Shown piece after piece: positions 40,101 to 52,800 of a DNA stretch of 64,000 bases (position 1 is its first letter; every line of letters starts with the position of its first letter). The DNA is from Sitta carolinensis (lineage: Eukaryota; Chordata; Aves; Passeriformes; Sittidae): the NCBI GenBank assembly GCA_032173965.1, contig JAVUNC010000019.1:16794234-16858233 (forward strand), written 5' to 3'. A program made the position numbers and the translations under genes. The notes beneath the pieces are model-generated. The model searched no databases and was not told the origin of the DNA. It saw only the letters and a list, made by a program, of their open reading frames with translations.

Positions 40101-41262
40101 CTTTTATTCCCTGTATGAGCAGGGAAGCATTTGTGATTTGGATGGAATCTCACTTCTGAGCCTGAGGAAATCTGCTCTGCACCAAGCGTATCCCAGAATT
40201 ACACTGGATAATTCTCACCCTGCAGTCCCAGTGGGAAAGGAGGTAACTGTGGCCCTATCACCTGCGCTGTGTCACACGTGCTGAAGGGATAACCCAGGAT
40301 TTAGGTTGTCTGCAATTATTCTGGAGCTAAGTCCATCCATTCCCCTGGGTGCACGCTCCCTGTAGGGTGTGTAATTGACACGCTTCCCTTTCAGTAACCT
40401 CTCCAGGGACTAGCTTGACAAACCTCAAGTGGTTGCAAGAAGCGGCTGCTTTGGTACGGCAGGGCAGCTGCCTTCGCTGCATTTCTTGTACCTATTTCCT
40501 CTTTCACAAGTCATGCCCATCACATTCTCATCCCTCCAATGCCGGCACAGTTGTTCTACTCTTTCTCTGCCGTTTTCTATTTGGTCCCTGCAGAGGGGCT
40601 CCGGGGACGCCCCACTCGGGGAAGGGTGGAAAGGTGACGCTCCCCGTGGCGCACTGAGCAGCGCACCCGCTTTACACTGTCAGCACCTTCGGACAGGCCC
40701 CAGTCCCTATGACCTTTAATAAAATCCCGTTGTCATTACCAATAGCCGTAACCGCCCTTAGCCCGTCAGTGACAGTGCTCGCTACTCTCACGCTGTGACA
40801 GTCCAGCTGTCCCTCTCGGGCAGCTCCCTGCCAGCAGCCGCGGGCAGAACCGAGCCGCCGTCTTGGCGGCCCCGGTGCCCGGCGCTGCCGGCAGCCGAAC
40901 CCCCGCCCCGGCCGCGCCGCCGGCTCACCTCGCTCGGGCAGGTGGCTGAGCACCAGCTCCTTGGCGGCGAGCACGTCGCGGGCGCGGGTCACATCGAGCC
41001 GCAGGACGCGCAGGCGGCCGGCGCCGCCCGCCTCCCGCTGCAGCCGCCGCGCCCCGTCCCCGCCGGGGCACAGGCAGCCGGCGAACACGGTGAAGCCGAG
41101 GCGGTGGAGGCGGAGCGCCAGCAGGTGCCCGAAGCCGCTGTCACAGCCCGTGATGAGCACGGCCCGCCCGGCCGGCTCCAGGCGCGCCGCCCCGCGCCGC
41201 CACAGCCGCGCCAGCGGCAGCAGCAGCAGCAGAAGGAGCAGGAGAGGGGCCGCGGCCCACAT
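27757..41262 (-). CDS. Membrane-anchored short-chain dehydrogenase, SDR9C (BDH1/RDH/HSD17B2-like) family
   Basis: Four exons (40929-41262, 33469-33621, 30625-30755, 27757-28104) join in phase to give 321 residues, typical of SDR9C enzymes. These use NAD(P)(H) to oxidise or reduce hydroxy acids, retinoids or steroids. Visible: a hydrophobic N-terminus with nine consecutive Leu at 7-15, the cofactor motif TGCDSGFG at 38-45, NNAG at 118-121 and a catalytic Ser at 169/170. Tyr182 and Lys186 form YxxxK, and PGN follows in exon 4. [10 protein letters not shown] and QPGNY resemble BDH1. The Leu-rich signal-anchor, however, suggests an ER membrane protein with the domain next to the membrane, not a mitochondrial transit peptide. 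Substrate cannot be read from sequence. Introns of 2.5, 2.7 and 7.3 kb hold a CR1 fragment and small tandem repeats. Confidence 0.88.
30581..30630. repeat. 31-bp tandem duplication carrying a splice donor
   Basis: TTACATCACTTACCTGG occurs twice, offset by 31 bp. Read on the gene strand, each copy contains CCAG|GTAAGTGATG. The exonic copy ends exon 3 at 30625 and the second would end it at 30594. Confidence 0.8.
30625..30755 (-). CDS. SDR9C-like exon 3 (catalytic Ser/Tyr/Lys)
   Basis: 131 bp, residues 163-206. It encodes [13 protein letters not shown], then IYAMTK with the catalytic Tyr and Lys, and [11 protein letters not shown]. The donor CCAG|GTAAGTGATG is duplicated 31 bp downstream in the intron. 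Confidence 0.9.
33469..33621 (-). CDS. SDR9C-like exon 2 (NNAG)
   Basis: 153 bp, residues 112-163. The acceptor is TTTTCCATAG and the donor AAGG|GTAATG. It encodes [39 protein letters not shown] stabilises the central sheet and VNLLG is a standard SDR helix. Confidence 0.92.
33815..33915 (-). repeat. CR1-type LINE 3' fragment in SDR intron 2
   Basis: Contains GGAATCAGAGAATAGTTTGG and GTTGGAATAGCCCTTAAAGA, then CATGGTCAGGGACACCTTTC, all recognisable as reverse-complement CR1 tail. It includes a short C-rich run. Orientation is minus and boundaries are approximate. Confidence 0.75.
34468..34523. repeat. 14-bp tandem repeat, four copies
   Basis: Four successive units: CTGTGTGCTGGATA, CTGTGTGCTGAATT, CTGTGTGCTGGATG, CTGTGTGCTCCAGT. 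It lies in the long first-intron interval of the SDR gene. No function is suggested by the sequence. Confidence 0.85.
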
Positions 41263-41470
41263 CCCGCCCGCGCCGCCACAGCCGCGCTGCCTGGCAGCCG
41301 GGGAGGGACGGAAAGCCGCGGGCAGCGCCCTCCCAGCCCGGCATCCCCTCCCCGCCGGCCCGGCACCCCCTCCCCGGAGCAGCGGCACCGCCCCGCCCCG
41401 CGGGCGCTCGGGGAGGCCGGGGTCGCTCTCCGGCCGGTCCCCGGCACCTCCGAGCGCCGGCATGCCGGTG
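40850..41470. promoter_or_regulatory. GC/CpG-rich island at the SDR gene 5' end
   Basis: CpG-dense sequence surrounds exon 1 and the upstream 200 bp, against an AT-rich background on both sides. No TATA box was seen near the ATG, consistent with an island promoter. Long plus-strand open frames here are shadows of exon 1. Confidence 0.75.
40929..41262 (-). CDS. SDR9C-like exon 1 (signal anchor, cofactor motif)
   Basis: Starts at ATG 41262 in a GC island and encodes MWAAAP, nine Leu, a short basic stop-transfer (RLWRRG), then [20 protein letters not shown] and GFTVFAGCL. It ends SHLPER with a split Gly codon at the GAG|GTGAGC donor. Part of the Leu run is a CTG repeat. Residues 1-111. Confidence 0.9.
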
Positions 41471-43826
41471 AAGGCGGGGACTTGGTAGGCTTTCTCCCCA
41501 CCGGGGTCTCCCCCCACTTTTAGTTTCAAAAAGAAAGCGCACGCTGGAAGCATCATGCCATGGTCAGCTGGAGCTGTGCTGGCGAAGGGAAGCTGGGTTA
41601 TGCCGAGATCCAGCGGTATGGACCGTTCAGCTTCCCTGCTCAGATGAGTTTTTACACCGTCCCGCCACTATAGACTGGCCGCAGGGCACAAATGAGAGCA
41701 GCCATGAGTGTTTCTAGATCGGTCAGGTGGAGATTTCTAAAACAGCTGCATTATTATGTTATAGTTGCTGTATCTTGTGCTATATATTACGTTGCAGTAT
41801 TCAACTGATACCGGTTTTTTATGGCTCAGGTCTGTGACTTGTTATCTCAAGGGTGCCGACATTACCCCATGGTGAAGGAAAATGTCTGTTACTTGTAGGC
41901 TAAAGTGACAGTTACACATTGCTGAAATAAGATCCCTGAGAGCTATGATTACAGGAGAAACGTGATTAGGCAGTGTTTTCTCTGCCCTTTCTTTTATCTG
42001 AGCAACTCTCCAAGCAGCTATTGAAAGCAATACTATGTCATATCTGCCTCCTCTGACTGAAATGAAATGATTGAAAGAACCAGATGCCTTTATTAATTGT
42101 GATTTAAAGTTGGCTTGTGAAAAATACAAAGGGGGCAGTCATTCATTGACATGTACACAGCAGCAGAGGAAGCAGCAGGTCTTAACACACACAGAGGAGG
42201 TTCCAAATATTTGCTTAAATTACATCCCTGTGGCTCTCCAGTCAGTCCTGTTTATATTTAGTGAGCAACCTGTATCTTCTTGTGGCAGATGGGTTTCTGA
42301 ACTGGTGTTGCCCTGCTGTCCAGGAGTCCCCAGAAATTGTGTGGTCCCTACAGTGTGTTGTGTTTTCTTGGGGATTCCTTTGCACTGACATAGAGTTACT
42401 GACATCCAAAGAGAAAGGGAGTAATTATTGTTAAATTTGCTTTTCCAGGGTCAAGGTATTTCTGTGTTTTTACTCTCGTTGGCTGCACATCTGCCTAGGC
42501 TTATTTCAGCTTTAAATTGTTCAGTACTCTCCCTCTCTTCTGCACTGCTCAGCTCTCCATAGGCATTGCATAATAGACTCAAAGCCTCAAGTGGCCTGGG
42601 AAAGCAGGTAATGCTTTGCTGCTGAGAGACAAAGTAGGATATGGAATGGTAAACCCCAAAGAAGACACCCAGATATTTGTCCTCAGTAGGGTTTATTTGG
42701 TCATGTTCCACCACACAGGGAGATGCTGCCCCTTTTTAGCCTTCAAAAGATCACTCAGTCTTCTGAGACTACATGAGTCACAAAGCTTTGTCTTTATATT
42801 AACAAAATAATTATGCAACCCTCAAAATCATGAGAGCTGATAACAGCCTGTCCTCCAGCCAGCTTCCCTGTGTGGTTCCCTCTGGCATAAAAAGACAGGG
42901 AGGGATTCCAAATTCTCCTCCTCCATACCTCCTACTCACCTCTCATCCATGTCTGCCAGTCTCTCCTCTCTCAGCTTTTGTGTCCTGTTAATAACATAAG
43001 GATCACAGGCATTCAGTGTCACAGAACCATTCTCTTGAAGACTAAGAGGTGACCCAACTAAACTCTGAATTTTATGCTGTCTCTGTTCCAAAATAAACTT
43101 CTAAAAGTGTTGAAAAGGTGGTACACAAATGTGACACGCTCCTGTCTGAGAACAGGAGCAGTATATTGTCAGAGCAATGGAATCATTTAGGCTGAAAGTT
43201 ATGGGCTACACCTGACTCCTTTGCACTTAAAAAAACAACTTCATGACTACCTAGTCCAGGAAATGAAGCCACTTAGGTCTCCAGTGCAGCTCATTTGCAG
43301 TAAAATTTATTTATTTATTGGAATGATTTTCCTATGGTTTATAGTATTCTGTTCCTAACTCAAATATATGCACATGTGTACACACGCTTACACATGTTTG
43401 CATGATAATGTGTATTTTGAATTCATGACTCTGCTTTGTCTAGTTTCTGAAATCCTTCCCATCTTTAGGAGTTTTTTGTTTTTTTTTTTTTTTTTAATGA
43501 AGTTTTTAATCACTGTCTTAATCTGTTCTACCTCTTATGCAATTCCAGTTAGCTGTGGTTTACCTGTAGCAAGTCTAAGTAAAGGCTTGGATTCTGAGGA
43601 AGTAGATGAGGAAATGGAAGACACTTAGAGACTGATACTGATGGGGATCTGGATAATCCTGCTCCCAGAATATGCCCAGGGATCTTCAGCTCTTCCTGAG
43701 AGCATTTCTGGGAACAGCAACTTCTGAAGCTTTTGCTTCAAAGCTTAAAGCTTTATTCTGTGTCACCCAGTAAATTTTACAGTGTGAAATAACAAGTTGC
43801 TCTGGGAAGGCATCATAATATTTTTC

Positions 43827-43829
<3 letters not shown>

Positions 43830-43860
<31 letters not shown>
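43830..43860. repeat. Poly-T tract (31 bp)
   Basis: Uninterrupted T run in gene-free sequence. A second run of 17 T lies nearby at 43479-43495. No flanking retroposon was recognised. Confidence 0.9.
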
Positions 43861-43861
<1 letters not shown>

Positions 43862-46800
43862 TTATTGTGTTGCCATGTTGTCCCTACCCTCAAAACACAA
43901 ACTGCTTTTCTAAAGGACTGTCAAGTTTCTGTAAAGGACCAGGATAAAGGAGAGCTGGGATGGGCTATGTTCCGCTACTGCACCCTGTGACTTCCAGTTT
44001 GATTTCAGGGAAGACAGATCTCCTTTTTACCTCGTGCCTGAGCAGAGGATCAGTGTCTGTGAGTAGCAGAGCTTGCTGTGGGGCATTTAAATAATATGCA
44101 CAGATCTTTGTCCAGCGTAGCTATAGCAGAAATCAAGCTACAAGGGAAGGCAGAGGGCAGTGTAGCTTTTCTCTGCTCTTAATCATCCTCTTACATTTCC
44201 CCCTATTCTTATATCTACTCACCTCTGCTTATTTTACCCATTCTCTTGTTCCTGTTCCCTCAGCCCTCTACCCCTCCTGGCAGCCTTATTGCAAACTGGA
44301 GCTGTCTCAAAATTTGCCATCTGCCATGCTCAGTGGTACCCACTCTCAGCAGTGGGTAGGAGGAGTCATGATCTTTGATGTCTTTCTTACAGACTCAACT
44401 CTCCAGCATCATGTGGAAGTCATTATTATTTTTGTATTCTGAAGCAAAGATGAAACTCTGTTATCCTTTGAGGTAACTGCAAAGCCATCCTTTTTTTCAC
44501 ATGAATCACTTTTGGTGCAGAGCACCACTTTGTCAAAAGCTTTGAAAAAATGTTGAGAATGTGACAAAGTGCCTCCTAAAAGGTCCAAATAGCAAAGAAA
44601 AATAATAATACAGAACCTCTTTTTAACATTCTAATGCTTTTGGAGCTTTCATGATTTTCAGGGTGCAGGATCAAGATTTCTGACCCATAGGAGCTGGCTG
44701 TATCACACAATTCCCTACAAATGTGACTTTTCTTTGCCATCCATTGTGTCTTATCAGCTGAGACCCCCAACCATGCAGTGTTCCTTTTGCTATTGTACAG
44801 TAAATAGCACAGCAGGCTGCTGGGACTTTCTGATGCTGGTGAAAATTATGCTTATCCAACAGAAAAAAAACCATAAAATTCATCTTGACCAGTCCATCTG
44901 GAAGTTCAGCAAATTAAATTCCTTCTTCTAATGCTAACACACAAGTGACACTTCAGATCCATAAAACTGACATTGATTTTGCATCTGCAGGCAAGCATTT
45001 CAGGAGTGGAAAAAGTAGCTTTCCAGAGAGAAAATCAAAATATGGGGGTTTGGTGCAGTTAAACAGCAAAGACAGTCTGAAGAGAAAGACTTGCAGTTTT
45101 TAGAGCTGGCGAGCTGCACGTCCTAGTTCGAGATTCAGGCGGAGAAGGCTCTGCCGTGGTGTCAAAGGGAAGGAGCCAAGGGGAGGCTGTCCTTCCCCAG
45201 GATTAGACAGGAGCAGTTGCACGTGGGCTGTGCCTGGGGAATATCGAGCCTTTGAGGACTAAGCAGGATGTCTGGTTCTGTATAAAGTGATGAGCTGTAT
45301 TAAAATCATGCTGCACATTTTTAAAAACCCTGGACTCAGTTGACAAAACAGATTTAGGATGCCACGTGTATTGCTCAGTGTGTAAAAAAAAGGGAGATGG
45401 CTTCTATTTAAAAGTCAAGGCAGGAATATCTCTACCCGTGAAACATTTTCAAATGCTTGTCACTGCATACAGTGTCCAGACTATTCCAGAGATTAAGTCT
45501 TCCATTTGTCAGAAGTTATTTTAGTAAGTCCCTAGTATTATGTCCTTTTTGGCAGTACCGGAGTAGTAACAAAGCAAGAGAGATGGAAAGAAAATTCTCC
45601 TAGAAGCAGGAAAATTTGCCATCTTCTCTAACCTGAAGTGACTGATCCTTTTTCAGCTGGAACACCCCTGGCTCAGGGACAGATGGTTCAGCTGGAGTAT
45701 CCCTATGCAGGGGCAGTGTGGAAAGTGAAAAAAACACCCTATACCTTCCAAATAACACATTCCAGAAACAAAAACTTAAACACTGTTGTATCTCATTTCT
45801 GATTGAAAAAAAAAAAAAAAAAGTGAGATGATGATTCTGACTTCCAAATGCTACTGCAAAATGATCCCAAGGTAGTAAAAATGCTTGGGCCGCTTCTCCA
45901 CACCAATACCCTGTCATGGAAGGATTACCTCAGCACAGCAAACTCAGAACTTCAGTTGGAGGTGGAGGATAAGGATGAGGGGAGATCAAGTCTCCTTTTC
46001 TTCCTGGTGACCAGATTTGGAAAGTGCTGGAATCCAAATGGTCTCCTCCAGCATAGTTTTTCACCTTAGGCTCACAGTGCACATACAGATTTATCTCTAG
46101 TTAAAAGTTAATTTTGTTCTGAGAAACAAAAGCATGTGTTTGAACACAGAGCCTCTTCCCAGTTGAGGAAAAGTGTCGCACTGTTGGGAAATTCCAGTTG
46201 TGTCAGAGTAAATACAAAATCAGTTCAATGATGATAAACTGATCCAGCATAAGACTTAGCAGATTTTAAAAGTAGTTTACACAAGCCTTTAATAATAACT
46301 CCAAATCTGCCCGGAATTAACTTTCAGTAATTTTGATTAATGTTGTAAATTTAAGTGCCTGAAAAAGCAGAGGAAATATTTATATTGATTTGACTGCAGA
46401 TTCTTACCATGCAAGAGATAGAAATGTGAAATCTGACTCATACAAGGAGCTCCTACGGTGACATAGGCAGCAGGGGCATAGCTTTTGAGTAAGAAGTCTT
46501 GCTGTTTCTTACTAATATTCCATTATGGCACCTATAGATTTGCCTGTTAGAGCTCTTATTTCTATGGAAAACCTGTCCCATCAACCAAGTTAGAAGCTGA
46601 ACAACTTTATCATCTCTACACTTGTACAATTTTCCCAAGCCGGGGACTCGAAGGGTTGCGATCACCTTGGCTCATCAGCGCAGAATATTGACAGTAACGA
46701 GCTCTTTGCACTTGGGAATTGCTATTTCCAGGAAAACGCCCGCGCCAGTGCATGCCCACGAGGTGGCAGCCTGTGCGGAAGAAACCTGCAGGAAAAAAGG

Positions 46801-49800
46801 ATTATTCCGAACACCTTTCCCCCCACACTCCCTGCAGCACCCTCTGCCCCGGGTTTAGGGGTTCGGATAATGCCGAGCGGCTGTGCCAGATCCTATGTCA
46901 CAGGATCCGATGGGCAGCAAGCAGGTGAGATACACTGAGGAAGTAAGAAATACCACGGAGAAACCAGCCGGGCTGGGATGATTTAGAGAAATAGTAGGGA
47001 AGTTCCATCCCTGAAAACACAGTCTGGAGGGGGATGCAATGAAAGAGACCCAGGAGGCTGTTGGCCAAAAAATACTTCGTGCTGATAAACAGCAAAAGAG
47101 CTCGGAGTTTGCAGTGCAGTGAATGTACATGAGCACAGGAGGGTGCTGCTCTTTCTCTTAGCATAAAGCAGCATCTCTCTTCCCTGCTCCGTGGTGCCAT
47201 CAGCTTACAGGCCTCAGAAGGGCTCGTGTTTGTTCATCCTGCTCAGAGCCCGTGTGATACAGCTGCTGAATAACCCCAGATCGCTGCATATTTCTAGAGT
47301 AAAGTGCCATTCATGTGAAGGGCAGATTGTGCTTTGAGGTGATGACCAGCACAGCTGGGAGCCTGCTGGAAAAGCACCCTGGTCTGTCATCCTGCAAAAT
47401 GCTGGTACTGGGGAAGGTGTGGATGGATAATTTTACTCTCATCCCTCTCTAGCTAAGGGTATAACTTAGACTGGGTGGCTGACATTCCTGTTGCCCTTGT
47501 GTTAGCTCTTCAAGGACAGCCCAGAAAGTGGCACATCATTTACCAGTTGGCCCAGGCTGTAGGAGCCAGGACACCAATTTGTATTGGAAATAGCTCTGTG
47601 GAAATTACTGTGCAATTTTGGACTGAGTATCATTTGCCTTTCCTTATCAGCTGGTAGTGAGGACATAAGGATGGGTAAGGAAGTGCAGGAGAAGTAGACT
47701 AAGAGAACAGATCAAATCAGAAATGAATGTGACAGAGAAGCCTAATTTCCTTATTTACAAGTCTGGGTTGTCCTGTGTGCAGGAGAATAATAATACTTGC
47801 AGACCCTGATGTGTCTTCAATAAAACATTTTTTAAAAAAGGCTGAAGGATGGAAATATGTGAAGGTTTGTTTTTGTTTTTTTTTTTAATAGAAGTCAAAT
47901 AGAACTTTTAAAAATAGAAGTCAAAAGCCAACTCCATTTTAGAGTTGGAGGGGTGCAAGAGGAGCCTTATTGTAGACAGCAGAGAGGTTTTGAATAGAAG
48001 AAACAGAGAGACTGTAATTTGCTGCTAAGCTCACTGATGGAATTTGAGACTCACAGAGCAGCTACCACTCACCCACCTGCATCTGGTCCCAGACCTCACT
48101 TACATTATGCAAAAGGAATTTATCAATAGGTCTGGTTTCCTCCTGGGAAGCCCACTGAAAAGAAGGCTTGGCTTTTCTGACACAGTTCCATCTCCAGCTG
48201 CCAGGAGCACTGTCCAGCCTGACATCTCTGGGCAACTTCATGGGGTTATCTCCTTGGCCCTGCACTGGGACAGACAGCCAGCCAGGTTCTGGGTTCAGAG
48301 GGGGAGTACATGGCAGGCAGGGCCAGCCCTTTGAGGGTAACAGGATGGAAATATTATTGTTTAGTCCTACTTTTATGAGAACATACAAGACCCATTTTTT
48401 GGCAGCTGATGTTTTCCTATACCCCTGAGCTGAGCAGTTTCCCTGACTTGGGATTTTTGCCTCCCCTAACATTTGCATCACTGGTAAGAAATGGCAAGTG
48501 CACCATTACAGAAATATGGGGGCTCACTTTTCCAGCCCAGGCAGTGTGCAGATCATTTGGACTGGCACCTCCCCAAGCATAATGTTCTGAAATGTCACTC
48601 TGCTCCCGGGTGAAGCTTGGCTTCTTCCCAGCTTGTCTTCTCCTTTGGCTTGCAGCATCTGTGCATCTTGCCCTCATTTCTTGGCATGCAGATGCCTGAA
48701 GGTGAAGAAGACAGTGCTCTTGTTAATGCTGGGAAAGTGAAAATAGATGTATTTAAAATCCTGAAAGAATTTTGCCAGGGTACTTCTTGCCATCATGTAA
48801 ATGCCCATTTTTTGAATGGACCCCCAAATATAAGGGAGATGCAGAACAGGGAATGTTCAAGGCCTCCTGACAGCACTCTAAACTGGGTCATTTTTAATGC
48901 TCCTCACAGGGGACTCAAAGTATAACTTTAAGCCTTTGGCTTTGGAGCTTTGGGATTAAGGTTTTGATGATAAACTTTGCATGTGGGGTTTGACCATTCC
49001 CTTCCTCTGGAGGTGTTGTGTTTCCTTTTTAATTTTGGCAGATTTCCAAGGGTGTCAGACAATCAGGGAACAGGAATTGACTCAAATTCAGACAATGTGC
49101 CACAAATCAGCCCAGTTCTGTGATGGTGTTTCTACCTCAAACCAGCTTCCTTTCAAGCAGAGCCCACTGGCGTTGCTCTGGCAGTGGACAGGGATGGCCA
49201 CGGTTGTGTTTCAGACCACTGAGAATCAAAGCCAATCCCAAAGCACTGGGAACATTTGGAGGCTGAGTTCTTATCTGGGTTGCTAAAGAATATCCTGTTT
49301 CTGAAAGCCCTGTGTCACATGGAGGCTGGTAAATAATGAATGCCAGGATGCATAGCTAGGGTTGGCGTACGAAAGGAGCTGTGTTCTGAGCACCAACTTC
49401 TCAGTCTGGCAGCAGCAGCAGGACATGGTTTACCTAAACTTGCTTAGCTGTTTTCTTTTTTCTTTAAGTTGATAATAGCTTTTCCTTTTCTGTCATTAAA
49501 TAGCTTCTGATAAGAATTTATTTTCCCAAGGGAAACAGGAAAGGCCTGGAAATCCCTGAAAAAATGAGTATAAAAAAACCTGTCACAAATGGTAATTTGT
49601 GTTCTGCTTCCCAAAGCATTTCATTTCCCCTCCTGAACTGTGATTTGACATCTAGAGGAAATGGGGGTGGCAAAACTTGATTAAACCAGGCTCAAGTTTG
49701 GGCGGCACAGCCTCAGAGCCAACATTTGTCCCAGGTCCTGCAAGGTTTTAATCCCAGGCATGGAAGAAATCAAAATGAGTTCTTTAGCCTGTGGTGGCCA

Positions 49801-52800
49801 TACCAGGAGGGAAGAGCAGATCCTTGACAAAGGTCAACAGAGACCCAAGGGCAGCTCATGGAGCTGGCCTTGTGCAGCTCTGTCCTGATTAAAACATTCA
49901 GGGAGTGGCTTAATGTTACATCACAGAGTTTTGGCAGCACTGATGTGGGCTAAGCAGTACTGCTCTACCCTGTTCTCCCTGTTCCCTCCTCCCAAGCACT
50001 TATCTTCCTGCCTGTGTTGTCTGATTATGATAAAGGTGGTTCTGGCCCCTCCAGAGCCTGCCTGTCCCTCAGCAGGCAGCTCACTGGGCAGTGCCAAAGA
50101 TCATTCCATGGTGTCCTTAAGTAGGCTGGAGCTCACAGCAAACACACAGGAATTAAGCAGCAGCAGGGAACTCAGTGACTGCTTAAATATTCTGATTACA
50201 GGTATATTTAAAGGTGCTAAATTTCTGAAGCCAGAAGGCATTCTTAATACTCATTAAGTTAATCGTGTGTCAAGGGCTTTCTTGTGCAAGGAGATGGAGG
50301 AAAAACCCCAGCTTAATATTGCACACCAGGGTTTTTAAGATGTGCTTGTCTCAATTCCATTTTTATTTTGTTGTTCCATAAAATTGTGTGTTAGGAATAG
50401 ATTTATACTAGGCCAGTTCCTTGGAGTCTCTCATTGCCAAATCCTTTTATTTTTTTCTTTTTTTTTTCTTCCCAATAAAGTGAATTTCTATAAAAATGTA
50501 GCCATTTGTAAGCAACCAGTGTATTCAATAACATTTCTCTCCGTGGTACATTTATGCTAGAAATACAGAAATGAGAAACTCTGAAATGGCAGCATACTGA
50601 GAGTGCTGTCTCCATTTGATTTCCTTCTAGCCTGAATTTTCATAACAGTTACATTTGGGTTTCAGTTATACCCTGCACTGCCTGATGAGTATTAAACAAT
50701 GTCTACAGACGTTTCTTGGGTTTGCCTTTACAGACTCTGCTTGTACAGAGATATATTTTTATGATGGTGCCCTTCTTGGTGCCCTCTATCCCACTATTTT
50801 ATTGTTCCCAGGTTGTTCTGAGACAAGTGACAGTGTGAGACAGGAGGAGAATGATTACATTTTGCAGGGAAATTATACAGAGTAGAAAATCAATAGTTAG
50901 ATACTCCCTGGGACTGCCTAAAACTTCTTTGAAGAATAATTAGCTTGCAAGAGAGAACTGGTAGCTGGAATTCCTCCCCAATTCTGTATGCATAAGATAA
51001 ATTTAGTCTGGAATGAGCAGTGTGCTTTGAGGTCTCTTTGCTGATCTGGGGAAATGCTTCATGTGAAGAGAATGAAGAAATTAGATAGAAGAGGTGTGGA
51101 AGAAAACCTGATTGACCACATCCTTCCTGGGCTTGGAAGCAAGGAACAAGCAGCAGGAGAAAGAGGGAAAACCCAGCAGAGCAAAACTGGTGGGAGTTAG
51201 GGGCTGAGGCTCAGCACCTAATGTTCCAGGTGACTGTTCCAATGACAGTTATCCATATGACTGACAGAACTGAGTGAACCAGTGAGGGGAGTCCAGCACA
51301 CTCCACAGCTGTAATGTTTGATTAATGTTAGTTAAAAATGAAAAAAGGTTCATTTGCTAAGCAGCAGCATCATATCGAGGGCTGTGTTTAAGCAAACTGC
51401 CTTAAGTAGGGATCAGGAGTGGTTTCCTAAACTTGGAGGGGACAATGGGGAGCAGCAGAGGTGAGCTTCACCATTGGGTGCTGGTCCTTTGACCATTTGC
51501 AATGTGCTGTTTTCACCTGGAATATTGCTACAGGTAATCCTAAAGTCAGGAGATGTAATAGCTCTGTTGGTTTGAGCTGGCCCAGGAGTGAGATCAGTCT
51601 AGCTCTCCAGGGCTGTCAGTACTCTGTCTTTGAGAAACATAAAAACACCCTTGGAATGCACAGAAAGCTGCTGCAAGAGGTGTCAATAGCAGTTCATGAC
51701 AGACTAAGTGACATCTAATCAATTCATTATCTCCCTAAAAGGAAGGACTAACAAGGCTGAAGAATGTGCTGGAGGCATAATGTAATCGGTATTATGGGAG
51801 ATTTGAGAGAGATCTAACAAAACAAGAGAATGAAGCAGCACGGTAATAAAAGAAATCACCACAGTGGAGATGATCACAGGGCATTGGAGAATGAGCTCCG
51901 AGGATGAGTGAAAAGTCAATGTTTAGAATTTGTTGCTATTTTTATTCTTAAAGTCCTAAGTGCTGTGTGAAAATACATCTCTGTTTTGCTTGGGTTTGGT
52001 GTGTTGGGTTTTGTTTGTTTGGAATTTTTTATATGTGTCTATTCTTAGGAACCAGAAAAACATCCAAGCACATGTGTAGCAATAAGCATGTGACTCAACC
52101 CCTCTACAGCCACAGATGTCTCTCCCTCTTAATTAAATATGTACTAAAGTGGTCTGTTGGAGCAAAGCCCAGTAGTGCAGGTTTGAGCTGTAGGTCCAAA
52201 AGTGTTGCTAACAAACAGGTCTAGAATTATAGACCTGTCAGCTTAGCTTTGGTTCCTGGAAAAACACTGGAACAAATAGCCAGACTATTGGAGAGCACCT
52301 AGAAGAAATAAAGGGGATGAGTAACAGGCAGCATAAATTTTTTTTGAGACACAAGACTCAAAGGTTTGAGTTAGGAAGCTGCTTCACGTGTGCTCGTATA
52401 CTGATGATGTGGCTGAAAATATCTGGTTGGAAAATTGAGAGGGATGTGTTTTAGTGGGGTTTTGTTTTGCATCTATTTTTTGTTTACACCTGTGGAATGG
52501 CTGAGGCAAGAGAGAGCAGTTTAAGCTTGCAGCTGGCAACACTTTGGAAAGGCTGTGAGCACATTGGCAGGGTTAAAATTCAGTATCTTGCTTTCATGTG
52601 GAGAGGTGGTAAAAATCCCACCGAAATCAGCTTGCCATGCAGCTGGGACAGTGCATTGTCCCTCTACTGATACAGAGTTATGTATTGCAATAAACTCTCC
52701 ATATAGGTAATTCTACAATTACAACAGGTTGGGGATCAACAGCTACATGTGTAGTTGATTTATCAATAAGGATGAGATATTGTGATGGCTCAGAAGCTGA

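Noticed and set aside
40795..41523. Long plus-strand open frames over the GC island at 41 kb
   Set aside because: They are antisense shadows of SDR exon 1 and its CpG-rich flank, low-complexity with no known motif.
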